5,971 nt of DNA from Elusimicrobiota bacterium (lineage in GTDB: Bacteria; Elusimicrobiota; Elusimicrobia; Elusimicrobiales; UBA9959), in the NCBI GenBank assembly GCA_030637365.1, contig DAOWGR010000061.1, positions 1 through 5,971 of the forward strand. Direction: 5' to 3'. The position numbers and the translations under genes were made by a program. How positions within the stretch are numbered: the stretch's first letter is position 1; each line of letters begins with the position of its first letter. Below are positions 1 to 5,531 of the stretch, piece by piece. Under the pieces are notes generated by a model. The model was not told the origin of the DNA, did no database searches, and saw nothing but the letters and a program-made list of their open reading frames with translations.

Positions 1-438
1 AAGCCGAACGCCCGACGACAAAAGACGGGTAAAGCAAAAAAATATTGACCGTGAATATTGCGTCGCGGCGCCGAATCTGTGTTTTAAAAATTCATAAATC
101 GTGGTGCAGTTGTATTTATAAAAGGCCGGAATAAAAAGATAGGCGATAAGCAAACGGGCGGCGGCGGAACCAATAAAAAACTGAAGATACTGCCAATTTT
201 CTTTAAAACCGACGGCGGGAACGCCGACAATTGTCATGGCGCTTATTTCAGTCGCGACAAAAGAAAGGCAAGCCACCCACATCGGAGTTTTCCGGCGGCC
301 GAGAAAAAAATCCTTGGTGTCTTTTTCATCTTTCCCCTTGAAATAAGTTATGGCAAAAAGAATTAAAAGAGCCGCGCCAAGAATGGAATAATCCCAAAAG
401 CCAAGTCCCGTTATTTTTTGAACCGCAGTATTTGTCAT
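1..438 (-). CDS. Sodium:solute symporter (SSS family), N-terminal part, cut by window edge
   Basis: This is the first 146 codons of an inner-membrane secondary transporter that would use the sodium gradient to import a solute; the substrate cannot be told from this fragment. After a short N-terminus, residues about 15-33 form the first hydrophobic helix. A DFFLGRRKTPMWVACLSF segment (43-60) and VATEISAMTIVGVPAVGF (61-78) follow, matching the 'FLGGR...SxVATEISAxTxxGVPGxxF' pattern of SSS proteins, where the broken first core helix binds Na+. Helices follow at about 83-107 and 131-146, ending in a family-typical SSGVRL. The start at 438 is well fixed because an in-frame TAA lies only 6 nt upstream (444-442). 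No Shine-Dalgarno sequence is visible before it; a GC-rich palindrome sits there instead. The rest of the gene (families are usually 450-600 residues) lies outside the window. Family assignment is firm, substrate unknown. Confidence 0.9.
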   Translation of the reverse strand, partial: MTNTAVQKITGLGFWDYSILGAALLILFAITYFKGKDEKDTKDFFLGRRKTPMWVACLSFVATEISAMTIVGVPAVGFKENWQYLQFFIGSAAARLLIAYLFIPAFYKYNCTTIYEFLKHRFGAATQYSRSIFFCFTRLLSSGVRL

Positions 439-445
439 AAATTAG

Positions 446-457
446 CGCGCCGGCGCG
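446..457. repeat. 12-bp perfect GC palindrome directly upstream of the symporter start
   Basis: CGCGCCGGCGCG is its own reverse complement and lies 7 nt upstream of the symporter start codon, where a ribosome binding site would be expected. In RNA it could form a small hairpin with a CCGG loop; in DNA it could bind a dimeric regulator. Its function is inferred from position only. Confidence 0.45.
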
Positions 458-501
458 GCAGTGATACAGTTTAACAGCAAACAACTTAACCTCTGGCGCC
501 T

Positions 502-518
502 TAGGTCAAAATTACCTA
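502..518. repeat. Inverted repeat TAGGT-N7-ACCTA, possible operator
   Basis: Five-base arms TAGGT (502-506) and ACCTA (514-518) are perfectly complementary around a 7-nt AT-rich spacer, about 65 bp upstream of the symporter. The 17-bp dyad has the size of a repressor site, but an arm this short can occur by chance in a gap of this length. Confidence 0.2.
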
Positions 519-749
519 CAAAATAATTCCTTTCTGAAAGTTATAATTTCAAAAGGTAACAGGTGCCTTCCGTATATTTTAGAATAATTCGTTCCCGTGA
601 AAAAAGCTATTGTATAATTTTTCAAAAATTTGAGAAAAAAAACTAAACTAAAAAATGGGCAAATCATGACGAAATTTTTTACAAAAATATTGTTCCCTGA
701 AATTTCTTTTTAACTATGGTAATTTTTTAAAGCGCCGTATTTGTGTTTA

Positions 750-778
750 ATGAAATATCATGATTTAAATGCTAAAAT
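750..778 (+). promoter_or_regulatory. Candidate sigma-70-type promoter for the exported protein gene
   Basis: A -35-like ATGAAA (750-755, four of six matches to TTGACA) is followed by a 17-nt spacer and a -10-like TAAAAT (773-778), which carries an extended -10 TG at 770-771. Transcription would start near 785, giving a leader of about 100 nt. An 8-bp palindrome ATCATGAT (757-764) lies in the spacer and could be an operator. Read by eye, not scored. Confidence 0.4.
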
Positions 779-822
779 TCTCCCAAACGAAACATTCAAA
801 TTAAAATCGGCAATGTATATCT

Positions 823-845
823 TGCGCGCAAAGCGAACGCGCGCA
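823..845 (+). promoter_or_regulatory. GC-rich hairpin in the leader of the exported protein gene
   Basis: TGCGCGC (823-829) and GCGCGCA (839-845) are exact reverse complements around a 9-nt loop, giving a 7-bp, nearly all G-C stem in an otherwise AT-rich leader. It ends 25 nt before the Shine-Dalgarno sequence, so it would not block ribosome binding directly. It could stabilise the transcript. The left arm is also part of a 10-bp DNA palindrome, TTGCGCGCAA (822-831). Its role is inferred. Confidence 0.35.
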
Positions 846-870
846 TGTATTTTACGCTTAAATTATTTTC

Positions 871-876
871 AAAGGA
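871..876 (+). promoter_or_regulatory. Ribosome binding site AAAGGA that fixes the start at 884
   Basis: AAAGGA lies 7 nt before the ATG at 884, ideal spacing. The in-frame ATG further upstream at 845 has no such site and sits on the edge of the GC hairpin. The protein from 884 also begins with a plausible signal sequence, so 884 is preferred. Confidence 0.75.
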
Positions 877-883
877 TAATTTC

Positions 884-1807
884 ATGAAAAACAGAATTAC
901 TGTCATCTGCATAACAATCATGATATCACCAACATCTCTCTTCTCCACATTCAATCAATCCGATTTACCATCCGATTTTAGGGACGCCGTCAGATATGAA
1001 GAAGTTCTTGAGCGGCAAAATACAAAGTCGTCAAATATTAATCAAAATGTTCTCATTAAAGTTCCGGCAATCCCCTCCAACGCGAAAAAATACTCTTCGT
1101 CAGAATTGGACAAACATGTCTCCGCAAATAAACAATATCTAATTCAGGCTCTCCCTCTTCCTGAAATCTGGAATATAAAACCTCTCATCATCAACTATCA
1201 AAAACAAACACCTCCGGAGCAGCTTGTAATCTTAGATAATGCGAAGAAGGAAAAGCTAGCACAAGGGGTGGCTGTCGCTTTTGTCCAGAATGTCGCGGAG
1301 GATTTTAACGCGTCTCCAAAACCGGCGGCCGTGGAAATTTCGCGCATTTTGATTAATGTTCCGTACAAGAAATTTATTGAGCGCTTACCAATAGAGTCGT
1401 GGGGAAGTCATCTCGCTCACTATCTGGGTGGCGAGGTTAAAGTACTTGAGCGAAACACAAAAGGCCAAGCCATCAGACAAGTCGAAAGAATGGTTATCAG
1501 CTCATTGCCTAAGGATCAGGATGTCTACGCCTTCAATCAGGATATGACAAAAGCTGAACAAATCATCTACGAAAAAAATCGCTCCATCGTTTACTGGCGC
1601 GTGTTTCATTCAGATAACGACTCAACGGTAATGGATCTCGGAAGCGTGGAATTCGCGGCCTATGACGCTAATTCCGTTCTTGTGACTTTTCACTCCGCTC
1701 ATCGCCTTAAAATGACGGGCATTCCGATATGGCCGCCGCTCGCAACACAAAGTTTGCGAAAAACATTTCTTGATCATCTGCGGAATTATAAAAAGCTATT
1801 TCGGTAA
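884..1807 (+). CDS. Exported protein of unknown function with a probable START/SRPBCC-like C-terminal domain
   Basis: The 307-residue protein starts with a basic MKNR and a hydrophobic run (about residues 5-20), which looks like a signal peptide or N-terminal anchor; no clear AxA cleavage site or lipobox is seen. Residues about 27-145 are polar and Pro-, Gln- and Lys-rich, and I do not recognise them. From about 150 to 305 the pattern resembles the SRPBCC (START/Bet v 1) ligand-binding fold: a strand ending in INVPYKKF, a helix with W173, charged strands (EVKVLER), 'IVYWRVFHSD', a 'GSVEFAAYDANSVLVTFHSAH' type strand pair, and a long C-terminal helix (about 287-305). Such domains bind lipids or other hydrophobic ligands. 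This assignment comes from pattern only, with no diagnostic catalytic motif. It stands alone, convergent with nagZ and divergent from the symporter, so context gives no function. A periplasmic lipid- or cofactor-binding role is possible but unproven. Confidence 0.8.
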   Translation: MKNRITVICITIMISPTSLFSTFNQSDLPSDFRDAVRYEEVLERQNTKSSNINQNVLIKVPAIPSNAKKYSSSELDKHVSANKQYLIQALPLPEIWNIKPLIINYQKQTPPEQLVILDNAKKEKLAQGVAVAFVQNVAEDFNASPKPAAVEISRILINVPYKKFIERLPIESWGSHLAHYLGGEVKVLERNTKGQAIRQVERMVISSLPKDQDVYAFNQDMTKAEQIIYEKNRSIVYWRVFHSDNDSTVMDLGSVEFAAYDANSVLVTFHSAHRLKMTGIPIWPPLATQSLRKTFLDHLRNYKKLFR

Positions 1808-1819
1808 ATCTCTCGCCTT

Positions 1820-1856
1820 ATTCCAAACCAGCATTGGAATTAATTGAGATTTTTTA
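1820..1856 (+). terminator. Possible terminator of the exported protein gene
   Basis: ATTCCAA (1820-1826) and TTGGAAT (1834-1840) form a perfect 7-bp stem with a 7-nt loop, 12 nt after the stop codon. A run of six T follows only at 1851-1856, ten bases beyond the stem, and the stem is AT-rich, so this is a weak intrinsic terminator at best. It overlaps the last base of the convergent nagZ stop codon. No U-tract follows the stem on the minus strand. Confidence 0.4.
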
Positions 1857-3315
1857 ATTTAACGGGCATTTTTCCGCGAGCTTCTTTCTTTCCCATTAAT
1901 ATCTGAGCGGCTGTTTTTTGAAAATCGGGCAAAGCGCAAAAAGCGCACAGGCCTCCGGCTATTTTACAGCTTAAACCGTTAAAAACAAACGGACTGCCGA
2001 AAGAAAGCATTATGGAATCTTCGGCCAGATTAATTTTGTCCGATATCAATTGTTTTTGTTCTTTACTTAAATTGATGCTTCCGCTATAAGCGCGGGGACC
2101 TGAAAACGAAGCCACTATGAGTTTTTTAGTCTTATGAGGATTGAAAGGAATAAGGTTAATTCCAAGCTTCTCCATTTCCTTTATAAATATTTTTCCTTGC
2201 CAATTGGCGGTCGGAGTAAGAGGCTCAAGATACCCCACAGTCTCGCCCTGTTCAATTTCAAATCTCCTGTTTTTAAACGCCCAAGCAACGCACTCGCCCG
2301 CGGCTTCTTCAACAAATTTTTTATGCTCCGCGCAGCCTATCACTTTTGAATCCGCGCTATTAAGCATGCCGGCGGAAATTTTAGCTATCATTCTGTTTTG
2401 CCGGCTCAAAGCCTTTTCTATAAGCTTATCTTGCAAAACGCCTTCTTTATAAGCGTTTTCAATCGCCGCGAAAAGCTCAAAAGGATTATTCGGCACAAGC
2501 AAAATATCGGCTCCGGCCAGCAAAGCCATAATGCCCGAACGGCCTTCGTCCGATATGGCATCCATGGAAAGAGCGTCGGTTACCACGCAGCCGTCAAATC
2601 CCATTTCTTTTCTGAGCAAATCTGTAATTATTTTTTGAGAAAAAGAAGATACATTTTCAGCGTCAATGGAATCAATTTTCAAATGCCCTATCATAATGGC
2701 GTCGACGCTTTTAATAAACGCTTTATACGGCTTAATTTCAAAATTCAATAATTCTTCCTTGCTGCGATTAAGCGCCGGCAAAGTAAGATGCGAATCGGTA
2801 TCGGTTTCTCCATGACCGGGAAAATGTTTAATGCAGGAAACGCAATTATGAGAGTTCAAACCGCTTAAATAAGCTTCGGTCATTTCATTTACAATGCCGA
2901 TATTATCGCCAAAAGCTCTGGTATTAACAATGGGATTTTCAGGATTTGAAGCGAAATCCACAACCGGAGCCAAAACCCAATCCACGCCGAGAGCCTTGGA
3001 TTCAAAAGCGGTTATTTCGGCTTTTCTCCTTGCCATATCGCTTGACCCTGAAGCGCCTATCGCCATATTGGTCGGCAATAATGTGGCGTCTTTGAGCCAT
3101 TGCCCGGCTCCGTTTTCATAATCGGCGCAAAAAATGAGCGGCGTTTGAGCGTATGATTTAAGCGCTTTAACGGTATCTGTAATTTCATTGACGCTGCCGC
3201 CATAAAAACAAAAACCTCCGACTCCCATTTTCACAAGCTTAACGGCGTCTTCCATCAAAGTTTTGCCAAATCTGAATTCCGGATATATAAGTCTGGCGAG
3301 ATTAGCGGATTTCAT
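1840..3315 (-). CDS. nagZ: Glycoside hydrolase family 3 beta-N-acetylhexosaminidase, NagZ-like, with extra C-terminal domain
   Basis: The 491-residue enzyme is expected to remove terminal beta-linked N-acetylglucosamine from peptidoglycan fragments during cell-wall recycling. The TIM-barrel domain (about 1-315) shows CADYENG (63-69), NTRAFG (131-136), the NagZ signature KHFPGHG (163-169) followed by D174-S-H176, the His/Asp pair that acts as general acid/base in NagZ, and VVTDALSM (244-251), where D247 is the expected nucleophile. Known one-domain NagZ (E. coli, about 340 residues) stops near there; this protein has about 160 more residues, including strands such as KKLIVASFSG (397-406) and DSIMLSFGSPFVFNG (433-447), like the alpha/beta GH3 C-terminal domain. 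No signal peptide is visible, so it is probably cytoplasmic. It is translated from an AAGGGGG ribosome site (3329-3323), 7 nt before the ATG, and overlaps mazG by 4 nt, which suggests translational coupling. Exact substrate range is inferred. Confidence 0.92.
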   Translation of the reverse strand: MKSANLARLIYPEFRFGKTLMEDAVKLVKMGVGGFCFYGGSVNEITDTVKALKSYAQTPLIFCADYENGAGQWLKDATLLPTNMAIGASGSSDMARRKAEITAFESKALGVDWVLAPVVDFASNPENPIVNTRAFGDNIGIVNEMTEAYLSGLNSHNCVSCIKHFPGHGETDTDSHLTLPALNRSKEELLNFEIKPYKAFIKSVDAIMIGHLKIDSIDAENVSSFSQKIITDLLRKEMGFDGCVVTDALSMDAISDEGRSGIMALLAGADILLVPNNPFELFAAIENAYKEGVLQDKLIEKALSRQNRMIAKISAGMLNSADSKVIGCAEHKKFVEEAAGECVAWAFKNRRFEIEQGETVGYLEPLTPTANWQGKIFIKEMEKLGINLIPFNPHKTKKLIVASFSGPRAYSGSINLSKEQKQLISDKINLAEDSIMLSFGSPFVFNGLSCKIAGGLCAFCALPDFQKTAAQILMGKKEARGKMPVKLKNLN

Positions 3316-3749
3316 TCTGCCACCCCCTTTTGATCGCTCTTTCTTTTTTTCTTTTCTTTTTTCTTGATTTTATTCCAATTTACAAGAACTTCCGAAGATG
3401 TTTTAAATTTTTTGCCGCCAAAAACATGCGGATGTCTTCTTATAAGCTTTGAATTAATACTCTTTATAACATCGTCAATATTAAAACGGCCCTTTTTTTC
3501 GGCAAGCGCGCTGTGAAACACGACTTGAAGAATAATATCGCCAAGCTCTTCTTTTAAATTTTCCCAATCGGATTTTTTTATGGCGGCTTCCACTTCCCCC
3601 GCTTCCTCATGAAGATACTGGATAAGGGATTTATGATTCTGCTCCTTATCCCACGGACAGCCGTTTTTTCCCAATAGCTCATTCATTATGGCCACGAGAT
3701 CTTTTAATTGGGAACTGTTTTTAAGTTTATCAATTCTGCTTTTATCCAT
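3312..3749 (-). CDS. mazG: MazG-family nucleoside triphosphate pyrophosphohydrolase, single-domain form
   Basis: The 145-residue enzyme belongs to the all-alpha NTP pyrophosphatases, which cut (d)NTPs to the monophosphate plus pyrophosphate and clear aberrant nucleotides in the cytoplasm. Visible hallmarks are CPWDKEQNHKSL (31-42), the metal-binding EExxE (E48, E49, E52) and ExxD (E68, D71), FHSALAEKKGRF (78-89), and the RRHPHVFGG segment (104-112). E. coli MazG is 263 residues with two such domains; this one ends just after the W..IK..EK region in a lysine-rich tail (about 128-141), so the second domain is absent. Single-domain MazG proteins are known, and I see no remnant of the second half downstream. 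The tail is coded by a 29-nt all-purine tract on the coding strand (3365-3337). The start is supported by AAAGGA (3762-3757), 7 nt before the ATG. It is the first gene of an operon with nagZ. Confidence 0.93.
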   Translation of the reverse strand: MDKSRIDKLKNSSQLKDLVAIMNELLGKNGCPWDKEQNHKSLIQYLHEEAGEVEAAIKKSDWENLKEELGDIILQVVFHSALAEKKGRFNIDDVIKSINSKLIRRHPHVFGGKKFKTSSEVLVNWNKIKKKEKKKRKSDQKGVAE

Positions 3750-3815
3750 TTATTATTCCTTTAAATTGTAAATCCCCAATTGTAAAACATCATGACTCCC
3801 GGACCATAAGACACT

Positions 3816-3861
3816 TAGACTCTGCGACTTTCATGAGATAAACTCATACTCATAGACTGCC
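3816..3861. repeat. Short direct and inverted repeats in the mazG/thyX divergent region
   Basis: TAGACT occurs at 3816-3821 and again at 3853-3858, followed by CTGC and GCC respectively, 37 bp apart. Between them are two adjacent ACTCAT copies (3842-3847, 3848-3853), and ATGAG (3833-3837) pairs with CTCAT (3843-3847). This cluster lies beside both candidate promoters, so it could be an operator; the units are short and may be chance. Confidence 0.25.
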
Positions 3862-3863
3862 AA
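3835..3863 (-). promoter_or_regulatory. Weak candidate promoter for mazG-nagZ
   Basis: On the minus strand TTGGCA (3863-3858) is a good -35 match and is followed after 17 nt by TATCTC (3840-3835), a poor -10. It would give a leader of about 80 nt before mazG. It overlaps the -35 region of the thyX promoter, so the two genes might compete or share control. Tentative. Confidence 0.25.
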
Positions 3864-3887
3864 ACATTAAAAGTATATAATTATAAT
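3853..3887 (+). promoter_or_regulatory. Promoter of the thyX gene string, tandem TATAAT boxes
   Basis: TAGACT (3853-3858, four of six matches to TTGACA) is followed by exactly 17 nt and a perfect TATAAT (3876-3881). A second perfect TATAAT follows directly at 3882-3887, but the best hexamer for it, CTGCCA (3857-3862), is 19 nt away. Transcription would start near 3888-3895, leaving a leader of roughly 25-30 nt before thyX. This is the best promoter match in the window. Confidence 0.6.
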
Positions 3888-3918
3888 ATCAAAAAAGACA
3901 GTATGAACCGGAGGAACG

Positions 3919-4659
3919 ATGACAAAAACCGAACAAAAAACCGACAGTCATCCGCGCAATATTTTAGATAAAGGTTTTGTAAAATTAGTGGACTTTATGG
4001 GCGGCGATGACAGAGCCGTTGATTCCGCCAGAGTATCTTTCGGCTCAAAATCCAAAGGAGAAGAGCAGGACAAAAGGCTTATAGAATATCTTCTCAAACA
4101 TCAGCATCATACGCCGTTTGAACATTGCGTGTTTCAATTTCATATAAAATGCCCCATTTTCGTGGCAAGACAATGGATGAGACATCGCTGGGGTTCTTTC
4201 AATGAAATAAGCGCAAGATATTCCCAAGTTAAGGAAGAATTTTATATTCCTGAAAAATTCAGAGTTCAAGACAAACTCAATAAACAGGGATCCGTTAACG
4301 GAAATTCTTTTGATAATGAAAAACTTCTCACAGAGTATTCCGCCTCAATAACGGCTTCTTATAAAACATATAAATCTTTGCTTTCCGGCGGAGTAGCGCG
4401 AGAAATGGCCAGAATGGCGCTTCCGGTGGCGCAATACACTCAATTCTATTGGACGGCGAACGCGAGAAGCCTTTTAAATTTTCTGTCTCTCAGAATGGAC
4501 GCTCACGCTCAACTTGAAATACGCGAATACGCGGACGCCATGGCGGAAATATTCAGACAAAAGATGCCGTGGACATGGAACGCTTTCAAAAAAATACAAG
4601 GCTATACCGGGTGTCGTAACAAAGCGCTATGCGCATCGGACGACAAAGAGACAGCGTAA
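3919..4659 (+). CDS. thyX: Flavin-dependent thymidylate synthase
   Basis: ThyX makes dTMP from dUMP in the cytoplasm, using methylene-tetrahydrofolate as carbon donor and FAD/NADPH for reduction, as a homotetramer. At 246 residues it has the usual length. The defining RHR-x7-S motif is intact: R88-H89-R90 followed by S98 within RHRWGSFNEIS. Other family features are HHTPFEH (63-69), REMARMALP (161-169), and the NARSLLNFLSLR stretch (181-192) followed by Q198 and E200, which line the flavin and dUMP sites in known structures. The start has a strong GGAGG (3910-3914) with a rather short 4-nt gap to the ATG. It is the first gene after the promoter, and the next gene begins 1 nt after its stop, so the three plus-strand genes are probably co-transcribed. 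No thyA is seen in the window; ThyX normally replaces it. Confidence 0.97.
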   Translation: MTKTEQKTDSHPRNILDKGFVKLVDFMGGDDRAVDSARVSFGSKSKGEEQDKRLIEYLLKHQHHTPFEHCVFQFHIKCPIFVARQWMRHRWGSFNEISARYSQVKEEFYIPEKFRVQDKLNKQGSVNGNSFDNEKLLTEYSASITASYKTYKSLLSGGVAREMARMALPVAQYTQFYWTANARSLLNFLSLRMDAHAQLEIREYADAMAEIFRQKMPWTWNAFKKIQGYTGCRNKALCASDDKETA

Positions 4660-4660
4660 T

Positions 4661-5518
4661 ATGAAAAAACTCTCAAAACTCATTATCATCGCGCCAATAT
4701 TTTTTCTTTGCGCTCAAGCGGAAGCTTTTGATATACAGCAAATAAAATCAAAATCGATTGTCATCTCCAAAGAGAATATCAGAAACATAGAACGAGGGGA
4801 CATTGAGATATATCTCCCCGTGGAAGGAATAACCACCGCTCAGGACACTTATGATATTCTGGCGCCGTTTGAAGGAAGAATTGAAGAAGTAATGGCGGAG
4901 CTTTTTGACCTGGTTGATGAAAAGGAAATTCTCGCGAAAATAGTCTCCGCGGAAATGGCGGCAATGCTTGACGCGAGCACGGGAAAAACCAAAATACAAA
5001 TGAAAAGAAGATGGCGCGACATATTCAAGCTATACGATACAAAAGCGGAAACCAGGGGTATAATCACCAAAATTTATGTGAAGTCAAAAGACATCGTTAA
5101 TAAAGGAGACCGGCTTTTTACCATAGCGAAAAAAGTCGTAATAGTGGGGAAAAACACCAAGCCCGTATACTGCCCTTTAAAAAAAAATCTTACCGCCGAC
5201 ATGAAATACGCTAAAGACCCTTCTTTCAAATTAAAATCAATCTTAACAAAATTCATGCCGCTTCAGCCCAATTCATTTTATTACAGATTATGGCTTGATA
5301 CGGGAAAGCTTAAGAATAAAACAAAAATAGGAGAACGCTTTAAAGGTTATCTGTTTGTGGGAAGAACCGAAGACGCCAGAATTGTCCCGACAAACGCTTT
5401 GATAAACATACAAAATAAAAAATACCTTATGATTGAGATAAAAACCGGCCTTACAACGCCCGAATCCACCGAGATTTTAAGACCCGGCGATCAATATATC
5501 ATTCCCAAAGCCTTTTAA
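4661..5518 (+). CDS. Periplasmic membrane-fusion (HlyD/RND adaptor)-like protein
   Basis: The 285-residue protein has a clear Sec signal peptide: MKKLSK, a hydrophobic core (7-17), and a likely cut after AEA (residue 22). The mature part has the two half-motifs of the barrel-sandwich (lipoyl-like) domain of adaptor proteins: ILAPFEGRIEEVMAELFDLV (66-85) and TRGIITKIYVKSKDIVNKGD (131-150). In typical adaptors a long helical hairpin separates them; here only about 40 residues do, including a basic KRRWRD. A C-terminal stretch, IVPTNALINI (241-250) through RPGDQYI (274-280), matches the 'vPxxAl...GLxxGDxVv' end of RND/MacA-type adaptors. Such proteins link an inner-membrane pump to an outer-membrane channel, but no pump gene is next to it. 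The ATG at 4661 is chosen over an in-frame one at 4514 inside thyX because of the signal peptide; its ribosome site, AAAGAGA (4645-4651), is weak, suggesting coupling to thyX translation. Its cargo is unknown. Confidence 0.85.
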   Translation: MKKLSKLIIIAPIFFLCAQAEAFDIQQIKSKSIVISKENIRNIERGDIEIYLPVEGITTAQDTYDILAPFEGRIEEVMAELFDLVDEKEILAKIVSAEMAAMLDASTGKTKIQMKRRWRDIFKLYDTKAETRGIITKIYVKSKDIVNKGDRLFTIAKKVVIVGKNTKPVYCPLKKNLTADMKYAKDPSFKLKSILTKFMPLQPNSFYYRLWLDTGKLKNKTKIGERFKGYLFVGRTEDARIVPTNALINIQNKKYLMIEIKTGLTTPESTEILRPGDQYIIPKAF

Positions 5519-5531
5519 TGGAGAACTACGC

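Larger units (their letters stand above)
439..883. other. AT-rich gap between divergent genes, no coding sequence seen
   Basis: This stretch separates the symporter from the exported protein at 884. It is clearly more AT-rich than the flanking genes, especially 520-820, and rich in short A and T runs at 600-720. The only ATG-initiated frames I found by eye are about 15 codons or less without ribosome sites (for example the one starting at 666). It contains a candidate plus-strand promoter, a TATAAT at 613-618 lacking a good -35, a short inverted repeat (502-518) and two GC-rich palindromes at its ends. I found no convincing minus-strand promoter for the symporter. Confidence 0.7.

Noticed and set aside
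611..618. TATAAT at 613-618 as the main promoter of the exported protein gene
   Set aside because: No acceptable -35 lies at 16-18 nt and it would make a leader of over 250 nt; the 750-778 candidate is better.
600..720. A-tract-rich stretch as phased curved DNA or a replication origin
   Set aside because: The A runs are not spaced at regular helical intervals and I see no DnaA-box cluster; it is probably just AT-rich intergenic DNA.
845..883. Upstream in-frame ATG at 845 as start of the exported protein
   Set aside because: No ribosome binding site precedes it and it lies on the arm of a GC hairpin; 884 has an ideal AAAGGA and a better signal-peptide start.
2134..3121. Several plus-strand open frames of 71-117 codons inside nagZ
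   Set aside because: They are antisense to a gene with intact catalytic motifs and show no recognisable domains or ribosome sites.
3903..3971. 22-codon frame starting just before thyX, possible leader peptide
   Set aside because: It has no ribosome site of its own, overlaps the thyX start, and shows no run of regulatory codons or attenuator hairpins.
4514..4660. N-terminal extension of the adaptor-like gene into thyX
   Set aside because: It overlaps the conserved end of thyX in another frame and would bury the signal peptide about 50 residues inside the protein.
5165..5200. VYCP motif in the adaptor-like protein as a heavy-metal-binding domain
   Set aside because: The second CPxC element and the methionine/histidine pattern of that domain are missing; there is a single cysteine only.
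4045..5256. Minus-strand open frames of 60-83 codons antisense to thyX and the adaptor gene
   Set aside because: They are shadows of real plus-strand genes, with no family features.
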